From IMG/VR virus record IMGVR_UViG_3300047551_000492, positions 1 through 37,249 of that record: a DNA stretch of 37,249 nucleotides. The stretch is one strand, 5' to 3'. Position 1 is the first letter of the stretch; the number at the start of each line of letters is the position of its first letter. A model generated the notes under the pieces. The model ran no database searches and had not been told where the DNA came from. It was given only the letters and a program-made list of their open reading frames with translations. Position numbers and translations under genes: made by a program. Shown piece by piece: positions 6,237 to 16,186 of this stretch. The DNA comes from a virus.

Positions 6237-9200
6237 ATGGCAGGAGATGCAGTAAATAGCAATATTTTTGTAAATATTGATACTACTCAGGCCATGGCAC
6301 AACTTCGTGCCCTCGAGAAAGAATTAACTGCCCTTAACCGATCTCTAATAACTGGAACAAAAGCAGCATCAGTTGCTCAATCTAAATTCGCACAATCTTT
6401 ACTACATAACGTAAACGCTACTGGTCAGTGGTCTGCTGCAATGACCAGAATGACAACAGCAACAGATCAATTTGCTAATCGTTTAGAAAAATCCAAACTC
6501 TCTCTAAAAGAATACTACAGATATGGAATGGCGTCTACCCGATCATTCGGCAGATTTTTTCGTAATGAATATGATACTTTAGGAAAACTTGCTGAAAAGC
6601 GTGTAAAGACATTACAGCAACAATATGTACAACTAGGTCGTGACGCTACTGGGGCAATGCAGGCAATGCGTTTTACCCCAAAAACATTAAACTATAGTGA
6701 TGTAGGCACAAGAATGATGCTTGCAATTCAGCGTCAACAAATGCTTAATAAATTAATTGATGACGGCTCAACAAAACTACTAAACTTTGGTAAGAATACC
6801 CAGTGGGCTGGTCGTCAGTTAATGGTTGGTTTTACCGTTCCATTGATGTTATTTGGTGCTCAAGCAATAAGAACTTTTAAAGAAATAGAAACACAAACAT
6901 TAAGATTTAAAAAGGTATATGGTGATTTATTTACTAATAGTGATGAAACTGAAAAGGCTTTAGAAAATATAAATAAACTTGCTAAAGAATATACTAAATA
7001 TGGACTAAAGGTAGCAGATACAATTAAGACTGCTGCAGATGCTGCTGCTGCAGGTAATACAGGAGAAAATCTACAAAGAATTGTAGATCAGACAAATAAA
7101 CTTGCAGTACTTGGCGGAGTGACACAAGAAAAGGCCTTAGAGACAACAATTGCTTTACAAAATGCATTTAAAATTCAGGGAACAGAATTAAATCAAACAA
7201 TTGACTTTTTAAACGCAGTTGAAAACCAAACTGTTGTTGCTCTTGAAGATTTAACAGAGGCAATTCCACGAGTTGCTCCAGTTATTCAACAATTAGGTGG
7301 AGACGTAAAAGATCTTGCTTATTTCTTGGCTGCAATGCAAGAAGGTGGAATTAGCGCAGCACAAGGAGCAAACGCACTTAAGTCAGGACTTGCATCACTC
7401 ATTAATCCAACAAAAGCGGCTAAAGAAATGGCTGCAGATTTTGGTATAGGTCTTGAAGCACTAGTTAAAGACAATATGGGCAACGTTCGTGGCATGGTTC
7501 AGCAACTCGCTATGTCTTTAGACAGTTTAAGTGCTGGAGATAGAACTAGATTGATAGAAAAAATATTTGGTAAATATCAATTTGCTCGTATTTCTGCATT
7601 GTTAAATAACGTAACAACACAAGGAACACAGGCTGCAAGAGTTTTAGATTTAACAAATAGATCTGTTGAGGAACTTGCTTTATTGAGTCAGCGAGAAATG
7701 AAGACTCAAGAAAATTCTGCTATGAATCAATTAGCAGCAGCAATTGAGCAACTTAAAGTAGCAATAGCCCCTATTGGTCAATTATTTGCAGAAACACTAA
7801 CTCCAGCAATTAAGTTTATAGGAAAGTTTGCTGAAAAATTTAATAACTTACCAGAAGGTTTTAAGAAGGCATTTGCTATTATTGTCGGTGTAGTTGGAGC
7901 ATTAGGTCCTATATTCTTAATGACATTTGGTTTGATTGCCAATGCTTTTGCCAACGGTTTGAAGGGCGTTAACTTATTAAGAAAAGGATATCAGCAACTA
8001 GCATACGGATCATCTGATGCAGCATTTAAAACACAATTCTTAACACAAGAAGAGTTAGAAAATATAGCAGTAACCAATTCTTTATATGCAAAGCATGAAC
8101 AGTTATCTGCAGCATACAGATTAGAACAATCAGCCTTGGCATCTTTGGCATTAGAATATCAAAGAGCATCTGTTGCAATGAGAAACTTTAGTGCATCTAA
8201 TCCAGGAATGTTTTTACCACCTGGAGCAAGAGGTAGATTTGGAGGCACCCCGCCTCAAAGATTTTCTGATGGAACTGGTAGCGTTCCAGGACCAAAAGGC
8301 GCTGGAGATGTTGTGCCAGCAATGCTTTCTCCAGGCGAAGCAGTAATTCCTGCAGATCAGGCACAAAAATATTCTGGCTTCATTAGCGCAATGATTAAAG
8401 ATAAAATTCCAGGTCATTTCCGAGGACTTAATCCTTTTGCTAGAAATCCTTTTATGAAAACAGGATTTGCAGATGAATTAGTTTTTGGAGCAGCATCAGG
8501 TGTTGCGAAAAGAAGTGGTGGGGTTTATTCAGCGTCTGCTGTTGCAGGTAGAGACGATCTATTAAAAATAACCGTAGGGTCTGGAGCAGATGATGGACAA
8601 GATGTTTCATTTTTAATTCGTAAGGCCGAAAAAGATAAATTAGATAATATTTTACTAGAAAATGAAAAATACTATAGCGCTAATGAAAAAAGAAGTAAAA
8701 GGCTTGGAAAAATAAAGCGGGGAGAAAGTGGAATTCTTCATAGCGATAGTCCAGAAGGAAAGTTATATTATGCCATTAAAAGAAAAGGTTTTGCTGGAAA
8801 GGTTATAGATGATTTAGCAAAAGATATAGGCTCAAGAATGCCAGTTGGCAATTCTAGTAGAACTATACCACTCCCATCTCATATTACAAGAAAAAAGCAT
8901 AAGATAGCAAAGGCAATGCCACAAGAAGTAAGAGATGAGTTTGCTAATGAGTTGGTTTCTTTAAGAGATGCAATAAGACGTGGAGATATTACTGACTTAG
9001 ACGAAGCATCACTGTATGGAATTTTAAAAATAAAGCCAAAGGATGATTCAGGATTTGACAATATTGTTGCGAATTTAAGGTCTGGGCAAAAAGGTTACGC
9101 CTCATCCCACATAGTTCCAAGATCTCAATTAGCCAAGGAAGGTAAAAACGAATGGGCTGAAGACAACCTAATAATGGACTCTAATATTGTTAATGAGTCA

Positions 9201-12200
9201 TTAAAAAATACATTTCATGCTCCAATTACAAAACAAAGTGCTGAAACTGTTTTGGCAAGTCTTATTAAAGAGGCACAAGTATCTGAACTTAGTCCAAAAC
9301 AAAAAATTCTAGGATGGATTTTACAAGATAGAATTAAAAGAGGTTTTTACGATAATCCAAATAATCTAAAGACTTTTGCTCATTATGAAGATGGAGTGTT
9401 CTCTGTACCTGGCCCAAAGGGTGCTGGTGATATAGTCCCTGCCATGCTTTCTCCAGGAGAGGCTGTAATTCCTGCAGATCAAGCAGAAAAAAATCGTGGA
9501 CTTATATCTGCAATGATAGCAGGAAAAGTTCCAGGTGCAATAGAAGGTTGGGATGATGCAGATGAAAATACAAAGCCAGGTAAGAAAGGTGGCGTTAGAG
9601 ATTCGCTTAAATGGGCTAGTCCAAAAAACATTGCTGCTGCTGCACGTGGTGGATTTTTAGCAGAACAGGTCGGTGCAGCAGTAAAAAATGTTGGTGGTGC
9701 TGTTGGAAGAGCAACTGCTACAGGGGCCAAGAAAGCAGGAAAGGCTGCGCTTGCTGCTGCAGACAGAAAATATCAAAATTTTATGGAGGACAACACAAAA
9801 GAGTTAAAGAATAATACTGCTGCCACTGCCGACGGTACTGAGAAACAACAGATAACAACAAAGCAACAAGAAAAATTAGCAAAGCAAGAAAAAAAGATGA
9901 ATTGGACCCAAAAATCTATGATGCCTTCCATGGCTCTTGGTATGGCACTACCAATGATTGCCATGCAGCAACAAGCAAAAAATCCAGAAGGATTTATTGG
10001 AAGAAATGCTGATGCAATAATGTATGGCGGTATCGCAGCATCAGTTTTAATACCAATGCTAAATACACCAGGAAGAAGAGTTGCTGGAGGTCTTTTAGCA
10101 TTAGCGGGAGCAGTATATGCATATGAAAAATCTATTAGGAATGCAATATTAGAGGCTGCAAAATTTGGAGACTCATTACATAATACAGTTGCGGTTCTAG
10201 AAAGTTTTGGTGCAGTTACTGGAAGAATGTCTGCCACACAGGTTCAATTAGAAAAACGTCGTAATAGAATGACTGGCCTAGAGCCTTACGACTTATCTTT
10301 TGGACAAGATTTTATTAAGGGCGAGGCTGGCCAGAACTTTAGAAAAGAGTTTTTAAAGTCAACAGAAGGAGTCAGCAGAGGTTCTGCAAAACAAATTCTT
10401 TCCTCAAGACTTGCACAGGCAGTAACACAAAATGTTTTGTCATATGAACAGGCTCAGTCTATAGGGGTCGCCATAGCAAGATCTCTTGGAGACGAGGGCA
10501 TGGAGTTAGAAGTATTGGCAAATCTTAGAGGAATCATGGGGCCAAATGGCGAAGATTTAATTAAAGATCCTCTCAAGGTTCAAATGGAATTAATTGCAAA
10601 CAATAAAACAATTAACGATCAATTCTTTAACTCTTTAAATGCAGAAGCCAAAAAACAATATGCTGGTTTCTTAAATATGAATGGTCAAGAATGGAAGCAG
10701 GCTGGAGTTGTTGGGGTAGGCGCAGCAACAGCAGGCGGTTTATATGGACTTAAAAGATATGTACAAGGTGGTAAGGGAGCAGGCAACATTGGAAGAGCAA
10801 AAGGCGCTTATCACTCTGCCTTGGCAGCCAGAGGCGCCCTACCAATAGTTAGTTCAATTAAGGCAAAAGGACTTGCAAGAGGAGGAACACAGGCTGTTAG
10901 CGTAGGATCAAAAGCACTTATGGGTGCTCGTGCTGCATCATTAGCAGCAACTGGAACTGGTATAGGTGCTGCTGTAGGTATACCAGCATTGATTGCTACA
11001 GCACTTGCCGAGATTGGTCTTAGATATTATCAAAAGGGACAGGAAAGAAAAGAAGTAGGAAAGGTCGCTGGAGCATTGACTGGATCTGCAACAGGAACTG
11101 TTAGAGATGTAACTATGGGAATAGATGCTATTCGTGAAATAACAGATCTAAAAATATCTCAATTAGAAAAAGAATTAGCAATGACTAAAGAGGCTGAGAA
11201 ACGAAAGCAAATTGAAAAAGAGATTCTTGATCTTAAAACTCAATCAGACAAAGATGTAAATCAATTAGTGGGACAAAGAAAAGCAGCAATTGATCAAGCA
11301 ATGCAGTATCGAGATTCAATAAAAGATGATAAGGCTCGTGAATTATTTGATAAATCTATAGAACTATCATCAAAAGATAGAAGAAAAAAGTTAGAAGGAT
11401 ATCAAAGAACAGAAGCAGATAACCTTCAACTATACCTACAAACTCCAGAGTTTAGGGATGCAAAAGTTACTGCGCCAAAAGAACAAATTAGAAAGGCAAA
11501 AGAAGAATTAGAAGCAGCCAGAAAAGCAGCCCTGGAGCCAGGAATTTCAGATATTGAGGCACAAAAACGAAACGAACAAGTAATAGCCAAACGAAATGAA
11601 TTGATTAAATTAGAAAATCAAAAATTTGATCCAGGTAGATTACAAACACAAATAGATATTATGCTCAATGCTGGCTTAGTAACAGATGCAGATGTAATGA
11701 CATTATTAAGTGTTGCAAAAGAAACAAAAGAAAACCCACAATATTATATTGATTTGATTGCTAGTGTAGAAGATCCTGCAGGAGTGATGAACATTCTTGA
11801 TGGTCTAGATAATGTAAAAAGTAAAGAAATAGTTCTTAACATAGTTGATAAAACTAAGGGTACTGAAGAAGGCAAAAACATTATAGATGCATTAACAGAA
11901 TTTAAAAAGGCTAAGGCTGGATTAGATCAAGAATACGGACAAGACTTAGGTGTAGATTTAGATCAGGTAGTTAAAAGAGGAACAGGTAATGCAAACGATA
12001 TACTGTTTGGTAAAAATGGAATTGTAAACGAACAAAACCTAGAAGGCTCTAGAAAAGCACTTAAACGTACATCAAAAGAATTAGGTTTTATGAAGGCTCA
12101 AATTAATGAAAAAGAATTTAGTTCTAAAAATGCTAAAGACCAAAAGACAATGCTTCAAGGTCTTGCTAAACAATATCAGGAAACTTTCGGAGTTGCAAAT

Positions 12201-15200
12201 CAAACATTAGAACAGGTTATTGCAAATTGGGAAAAGATAGGCGGTCTTGATTCTGAGGTTAGGCTACAAGCAGTAATGACAACATCTGTAATTGAATCAA
12301 CTCAATCTCAAAATGAAATTGCTAAAGCAGTAAGAAATGCTTTTATACAAGAAAAGGGCGGATCAAAATATCTAAGCAGCATGCCTTCAGATTTTATTTC
12401 TTATGAGTATGAACAATGGGCACGAGATCCTAAAAACAAAGCAAAAATTCAAAAAATTGCTGAAAATGCAAAAAACGCACAGTATGATGTTTTGTTTGGA
12501 CCAGACGGGGCACTAAATCCAAATGCTTATAAATCAGAAGATCCTAAAGATACTGGACCAAAATTAAATATGGATTGGCTAAATGACTTACTACAAAAAT
12601 TAAAGTTAGTCAAAGAATCTTCTATAGATTCTACTGGAAGTTATACGGATCTAATAAAAGAATTAAATGTTTGGTTAGGAACAACAAACAAACTTAATCC
12701 TTCATTAGATAAACAAAAAGGCGCTCTTAGTGCCATACGTCGTGAGGCTGCAAAAACTGGAACAGTATTGTCTACTGAATTTATGACAATTTTAGAAAGT
12801 ATGGATCCAGAACAATTTGAGATGTGGACAAAGAAATTATTTGATTTAGGTAAAGAAGGTAGAATTACAGAATTATCTAAAGCATTTTTAACTATAAATG
12901 AAGCATTTAATACTGCTGTAATAGGTAAATATATTGATGATCTTGAAGAGGCTGTACGTCAAACAGAAGTTCAAGTAAAGGCTTTTGATGTTTTGGAAAA
13001 TGCTGGCTTTAAGGCAGCAGATGCAATGAGATTAGTTTCTGATGAAGCCTTAGCAGCAGCAGTAGCCAGTAAAAAAATGACTAAAGAAGAATTGAATTTA
13101 TTAAAACAAATTACCGAAACATCTCAAAAACTTGCAGATAAGTTCAAGGTTGTCGGGGACTTTAAGGTTAAGATGGAACAAATTGGTCAACAGTCTGCAG
13201 CATATATGAAATTAAGACAGGCTGGAATAGCAGCAGCGCAGGCTGCAGAACTTTCTAATAGCCCAGAAACTGCAAGAGCAATAGTATATTTGGCAGCAGA
13301 AGGTGGAGAGGCATGGGCAAATGCAACTGTGCAAATAAGAAAATATGCTGAAGAGCAAAAGGCATTGTCAAAACTATTACTTGCTGGCTCGGAAGCAGGA
13401 GATTACGAAGTTACAAGAATAGAGATGGCTAAAAAGTTTATTAATCTTCAAGAAAAACTTATTGAAATGCAGCATAGAAAAGAAAAAAGAAATCTTGAAG
13501 AAAAGATAATGTTACAAGAAGAAGTAGGTCGTCAGTTACAAAATCAAATTGATAAAATAACTAAGACTGAGATTAGACCTAAAGAAGATATTTTAACTCT
13601 TAATCAATATGAACTTGAAGAAATATCCTATAAAGAAGATCAGATTAATGAAACCTATGACGAAAGAATTGAGAGTCTAGAAAGAATTTATTCTATAAAT
13701 GCAAAAACTGCTGAATTAGAAAAGGCTAAACTTAATGTTGCAGAGGCTTTAAGTCGAGGAGATATTGCTGCAGCAGCATCAGCAATACAGCAAGTAAGAG
13801 AACAAGAAAGACAGAACGCACAAGATGCTGCAAGAGAAAATTTAGAAAATCAAAGAGAGTCATTAATTGATTCATTAGGGCGTAAGAAAATTGAAAAAGA
13901 AAACGCTAAAATACAGTTAGAGATAAGCAGAATTCAAAGAGATCGTCTAGATACCCTAGAAAGATCAAAAGAAATAGTTGACGAAGAAATAGATGCAAAT
14001 AATAGAAAACTAGAACAACTTGATATGCTTATACAAAAACAAAAAGAATCTATATCTTTCTTCGGTTTATCTTCTACAGAATTAGACGATGCTTTGTCGA
14101 TATTACAAATGGCCAAGGAAGCAGGAATTGATATTAACGATAAGGCTATATTAGATACATTTATCAAAGCGTTTAAAGAAGGAACTACAGATGCCGAAAA
14201 TCTTAAAAAACTTATTTCAACATTAGTTCCAGAATCTGCTTTGAAATCATTTGCTGAGTTAGCAGCATTAAGAGAAAAGGTTGGACAGCCACCATCTCAA
14301 TTGCCAGTGACAGATAAAGATGGTTTGCCAGAGCCATTCTCAATGATTAAACTTGCATGGGAAAAAATTCAAGGAGAGGCTAAGAAGTATGCTGACTGGA
14401 TATCTAATTTAGTTAAGGAAAAAATTGATTCAGCATCTATCTCTCAGTATGCTGATGCATGGACATTTGATGCTAAAAAGAAAATGTCTGACTACTTAAC
14501 AGACATTAAAGACAAAATTAAAGCAGGAACAATTAGCCCATCTGATATTGAAACTTATGCACAGGCTTGGGTAGATGGTAAACTGCCAGGTGGTAAGGCT
14601 GGAGCATTACAGTATTTGCAAGAATATTTAACCAAAGTATCTGAAGATCTTAAAGATCCAACTTATATTGATGAAGGCAAAAAACTTATTGAATCACTTG
14701 CAGAAACTTGGAAACTTCCAAAAGATGAGGCTGGAAACTATTATACATTTACAAAAGAAGAGCAAGCACTTTTAAGTCTTTTATTTGAAAGCGAAATTCA
14801 GCCAGGAGATATAGCAGCAGGAGCATGGGAAAGAGCCTTGGCTGCTGCAAAAGCATATTTTGATTATTTAAGGTCTCAGGGCACTGGTGGAACTGGTGGA
14901 ACGGGTGGAAATGGTGGTAGTGGTGGCTCACCAGAACAAGCGCTAAAAGAGGCTACAGAAGCAGCAGAAGATGCAGCAAAAGCAGAAAAAGAATCAGCAG
15001 ATGCATTAGCAGAAGCAGAGGCAGCAGCAAAAGAGGCTGCAGATGCATTGGCAGAAGTTGATGCAATTTTAACCGAAATGGAAACAGTAATAGATGAAAT
15101 GGATGAAGCCAACGATGCCATGGCAGCAGAAATATATAAAAAACTACAAAAGAGTGGATCAAGAGCAGAAGCAGAAAATTTCATAAACAACTATCTTGGA

Positions 15201-15542
15201 GGACAAGTTGGTGGTGGAGGACCACTTCAACAAAGATTTTTAAGCCGAGGAGGTCTTGTAAAGCCAAAATATTTTGCAGTTGGTGGAATGGCAAGGGGAT
15301 CAGATAAAATACCAGCAATGTTGTCGCCTGGGGAATTTATTATGAGTAGATATGCTGTTGAAAATTATGGATTAGAAAAGATGAAAGCCATAAATAACGG
15401 AGATTCTGTTGGTGATTCAGTGTATAATTATTCTATAGCGGTTAATGTAAAATCTGATGCAAACCCTGACGAAATTGCAAGAGCCGTGATGACTCAAATT
15501 AAACAAGTAGATTCCAAAAAATTAAGAGGTAACAGAATATAA
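6237..15542 (+). CDS. Tape measure protein (3101 aa) with an embedded HNH-like insert
   Basis: This giant protein sets tail length. At the usual rough 0.15 nm per residue it predicts a tail near 450 nm. Residues about 185-430 match the TP901-type core (FKEIETQTLRF, LAVLGGVTQEKALE, AAMQEGGISAAQGANALKSG). Hydrophobic stretches lie near 545-575, 1228-1300 and 1560-1600, and long charged coiled-coil helices occupy much of 1620-2750. A 45-residue block with the PAMLSPGE motif common in tape measures occurs at 682-726 and again at 1056-1100. Between them is an insert carrying SHIVPRS (H958), N977 and N986, an HNH-like spacing. A third, looser PAMLSPGE copy is at 3026-3033. A Gly-rich linker (2882-2898) precedes an Ala/Glu-rich helix. 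The start follows TAGGAGA, and the stop overlaps the next gene by one base. Confidence 0.92.
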   Translation: MAGDAVNSNIFVNIDTTQAMAQLRALEKELTALNRSLITGTKAASVAQSKFAQSLLHNVNATGQWSAAMTRMTTATDQFANRLEKSKLSLKEYYRYGMASTRSFGRFFRNEYDTLGKLAEKRVKTLQQQYVQLGRDATGAMQAMRFTPKTLNYSDVGTRMMLAIQRQQMLNKLIDDGSTKLLNFGKNTQWAGRQLMVGFTVPLMLFGAQAIRTFKEIETQTLRFKKVYGDLFTNSDETEKALENINKLAKEYTKYGLKVADTIKTAADAAAAGNTGENLQRIVDQTNKLAVLGGVTQEKALETTIALQNAFKIQGTELNQTIDFLNAVENQTVVALEDLTEAIPRVAPVIQQLGGDVKDLAYFLAAMQEGGISAAQGANALKSGLASLINPTKAAKEMAADFGIGLEALVKDNMGNVRGMVQQLAMSLDSLSAGDRTRLIEKIFGKYQFARISALLNNVTTQGTQAARVLDLTNRSVEELALLSQREMKTQENSAMNQLAAAIEQLKVAIAPIGQLFAETLTPAIKFIGKFAEKFNNLPEGFKKAFAIIVGVVGALGPIFLMTFGLIANAFANGLKGVNLLRKGYQQLAYGSSDAAFKTQFLTQEELENIAVTNSLYAKHEQLSAAYRLEQSALASLALEYQRASVAMRNFSASNPGMFLPPGARGRFGGTPPQRFSDGTGSVPGPKGAGDVVPAMLSPGEAVIPADQAQKYSGFISAMIKDKIPGHFRGLNPFARNPFMKTGFADELVFGAASGVAKRSGGVYSASAVAGRDDLLKITVGSGADDGQDVSFLIRKAEKDKLDNILLENEKYYSANEKRSKRLGKIKRGESGILHSDSPEGKLYYAIKRKGFAGKVIDDLAKDIGSRMPVGNSSRTIPLPSHITRKKHKIAKAMPQEVRDEFANELVSLRDAIRRGDITDLDEASLYGILKIKPKDDSGFDNIVANLRSGQKGYASSHIVPRSQLAKEGKNEWAEDNLIMDSNIVNESLKNTFHAPITKQSAETVLASLIKEAQVSELSPKQKILGWILQDRIKRGFYDNPNNLKTFAHYEDGVFSVPGPKGAGDIVPAMLSPGEAVIPADQAEKNRGLISAMIAGKVPGAIEGWDDADENTKPGKKGGVRDSLKWASPKNIAAAARGGFLAEQVGAAVKNVGGAVGRATATGAKKAGKAALAAADRKYQNFMEDNTKELKNNTAATADGTEKQQITTKQQEKLAKQEKKMNWTQKSMMPSMALGMALPMIAMQQQAKNPEGFIGRNADAIMYGGIAASVLIPMLNTPGRRVAGGLLALAGAVYAYEKSIRNAILEAAKFGDSLHNTVAVLESFGAVTGRMSATQVQLEKRRNRMTGLEPYDLSFGQDFIKGEAGQNFRKEFLKSTEGVSRGSAKQILSSRLAQAVTQNVLSYEQAQSIGVAIARSLGDEGMELEVLANLRGIMGPNGEDLIKDPLKVQMELIANNKTINDQFFNSLNAEAKKQYAGFLNMNGQEWKQAGVVGVGAATAGGLYGLKRYVQGGKGAGNIGRAKGAYHSALAARGALPIVSSIKAKGLARGGTQAVSVGSKALMGARAASLAATGTGIGAAVGIPALIATALAEIGLRYYQKGQERKEVGKVAGALTGSATGTVRDVTMGIDAIREITDLKISQLEKELAMTKEAEKRKQIEKEILDLKTQSDKDVNQLVGQRKAAIDQAMQYRDSIKDDKARELFDKSIELSSKDRRKKLEGYQRTEADNLQLYLQTPEFRDAKVTAPKEQIRKAKEELEAARKAALEPGISDIEAQKRNEQVIAKRNELIKLENQKFDPGRLQTQIDIMLNAGLVTDADVMTLLSVAKETKENPQYYIDLIASVEDPAGVMNILDGLDNVKSKEIVLNIVDKTKGTEEGKNIIDALTEFKKAKAGLDQEYGQDLGVDLDQVVKRGTGNANDILFGKNGIVNEQNLEGSRKALKRTSKELGFMKAQINEKEFSSKNAKDQKTMLQGLAKQYQETFGVANQTLEQVIANWEKIGGLDSEVRLQAVMTTSVIESTQSQNEIAKAVRNAFIQEKGGSKYLSSMPSDFISYEYEQWARDPKNKAKIQKIAENAKNAQYDVLFGPDGALNPNAYKSEDPKDTGPKLNMDWLNDLLQKLKLVKESSIDSTGSYTDLIKELNVWLGTTNKLNPSLDKQKGALSAIRREAAKTGTVLSTEFMTILESMDPEQFEMWTKKLFDLGKEGRITELSKAFLTINEAFNTAVIGKYIDDLEEAVRQTEVQVKAFDVLENAGFKAADAMRLVSDEALAAAVASKKMTKEELNLLKQITETSQKLADKFKVVGDFKVKMEQIGQQSAAYMKLRQAGIAAAQAAELSNSPETARAIVYLAAEGGEAWANATVQIRKYAEEQKALSKLLLAGSEAGDYEVTRIEMAKKFINLQEKLIEMQHRKEKRNLEEKIMLQEEVGRQLQNQIDKITKTEIRPKEDILTLNQYELEEISYKEDQINETYDERIESLERIYSINAKTAELEKAKLNVAEALSRGDIAAAASAIQQVREQERQNAQDAARENLENQRESLIDSLGRKKIEKENAKIQLEISRIQRDRLDTLERSKEIVDEEIDANNRKLEQLDMLIQKQKESISFFGLSSTELDDALSILQMAKEAGIDINDKAILDTFIKAFKEGTTDAENLKKLISTLVPESALKSFAELAALREKVGQPPSQLPVTDKDGLPEPFSMIKLAWEKIQGEAKKYADWISNLVKEKIDSASISQYADAWTFDAKKKMSDYLTDIKDKIKAGTISPSDIETYAQAWVDGKLPGGKAGALQYLQEYLTKVSEDLKDPTYIDEGKKLIESLAETWKLPKDEAGNYYTFTKEEQALLSLLFESEIQPGDIAAGAWERALAAAKAYFDYLRSQGTGGTGGTGGNGGSGGSPEQALKEATEAAEDAAKAEKESADALAEAEAAAKEAADALAEVDAILTEMETVIDEMDEANDAMAAEIYKKLQKSGSRAEAENFINNYLGGQVGGGGPLQQRFLSRGGLVKPKYFAVGGMARGSDKIPAMLSPGEFIMSRYAVENYGLEKMKAINNGDSVGDSVYNYSIAVNVKSDANPDEIARAVMTQIKQVDSKKLRGNRI
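8280..8414 (+). repeat. Tape measure internal repeat, copy 1
   Basis: Codes for residues 682-726 (starts SVPGPKGAGD, contains PAMLSPGEAVIPADQA, ends PG). It matches copy 2 at 37 of 45 residues, while many synonymous codon positions differ. That indicates an old duplication kept by selection on the protein, not a recent copy. Confidence 0.85.
9402..9536 (+). repeat. Tape measure internal repeat, copy 2
   Basis: Codes for residues 1056-1100 and is the direct, in-frame partner of copy 1, 1122 nt downstream (374 codons). The two copies bracket a 329-residue insert that contains the HNH-like motif. Confidence 0.85.
14880..14930 (+). repeat. Gly-rich low-complexity linker in the tape measure gene
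   Basis: Seventeen codons, mostly GGT/GGA/GGC glycine alternating with Thr, Asn or Ser (residues 2882-2898), form a short degenerate tandem repeat. It separates the long helical body from an Ala/Glu-rich C-terminal helix and is likely a flexible hinge. Confidence 0.8.
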
Positions 15543-16186
15543 TGTCAACAACATCATACATGACTGGTAGAAAAAAATACCAAAGACCGCAAGCAATGCT
15601 GTGGTCAGAGAACTCTGGCACTCTTTCAACTGGAGGGTTTTATATACCTAATGGCCTAGAGGTTGGCCAAGACCCAGGATCTGAGACAGATGAATCTTTA
15701 TATAATCAATTTTTAATACTATCAGATGATAATAGATCTTCTTTAAATTTTAAGTCAACCAGAATTGAAAAAAAGGAAAGAATGATAAATGGTCGTATGA
15801 GATCTTATCATATTGCAGATAAACTTCAACTGTCTGTTTCTTGGGGATTGCTACCTTCTAGATCATATTTTACAGTACCCGATTTTAATTCAACAACTGG
15901 AAAGTCTCCACATACAGGATCTAATAGTTTAGAATATACAACAGATGGGGGAGCGGGTGGAGTTGAAATATTAGACTGGTATGAAAATCATCAGGGGCCA
16001 TTCTGGGTTTATTTAGCATACGATAAATATTCAAACTTTGGAAAAGATTCTTCGGCCTACGGACATCTGCCACAATATAATCAAATAATACAAATGTATT
16101 TTGATTCATTTGATTATTCAGTAGAAAAACGTGGCGGTAGTAATTTTGATTTCTGGAACATTCAGTTAACATTGGAAGAAGTATAA
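15542..16186 (+). CDS. Distal tail-like / minor tail protein
   Basis: The 214-residue protein starts within the tape measure stop (TAATG). It is beta-rich with many aromatics (FWVYLAYDKYSNFG, IIQMYFDSFDYSVEKRGG, FDFWNIQLTLEEV). The gene right after the tape measure usually encodes the distal tail protein, which forms the ring joining tube to tip, and the C-terminal strand pattern fits that role. There is no cysteine cluster, signal peptide or enzyme motif. Minor tail protein is the safe name; Dit-like is inferred from position and composition. Confidence 0.6.
   Translation: MSTTSYMTGRKKYQRPQAMLWSENSGTLSTGGFYIPNGLEVGQDPGSETDESLYNQFLILSDDNRSSLNFKSTRIEKKERMINGRMRSYHIADKLQLSVSWGLLPSRSYFTVPDFNSTTGKSPHTGSNSLEYTTDGGAGGVEILDWYENHQGPFWVYLAYDKYSNFGKDSSAYGHLPQYNQIIQMYFDSFDYSVEKRGGSNFDFWNIQLTLEEV

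Noticed and set aside
8415-9401. Intein in the tape measure gene
   Set aside because: The insert lacks an N-terminal Cys/Ser splice block and a C-terminal His-Asn plus Cys/Ser/Thr junction. Flanking blocks are duplicated rather than split halves.
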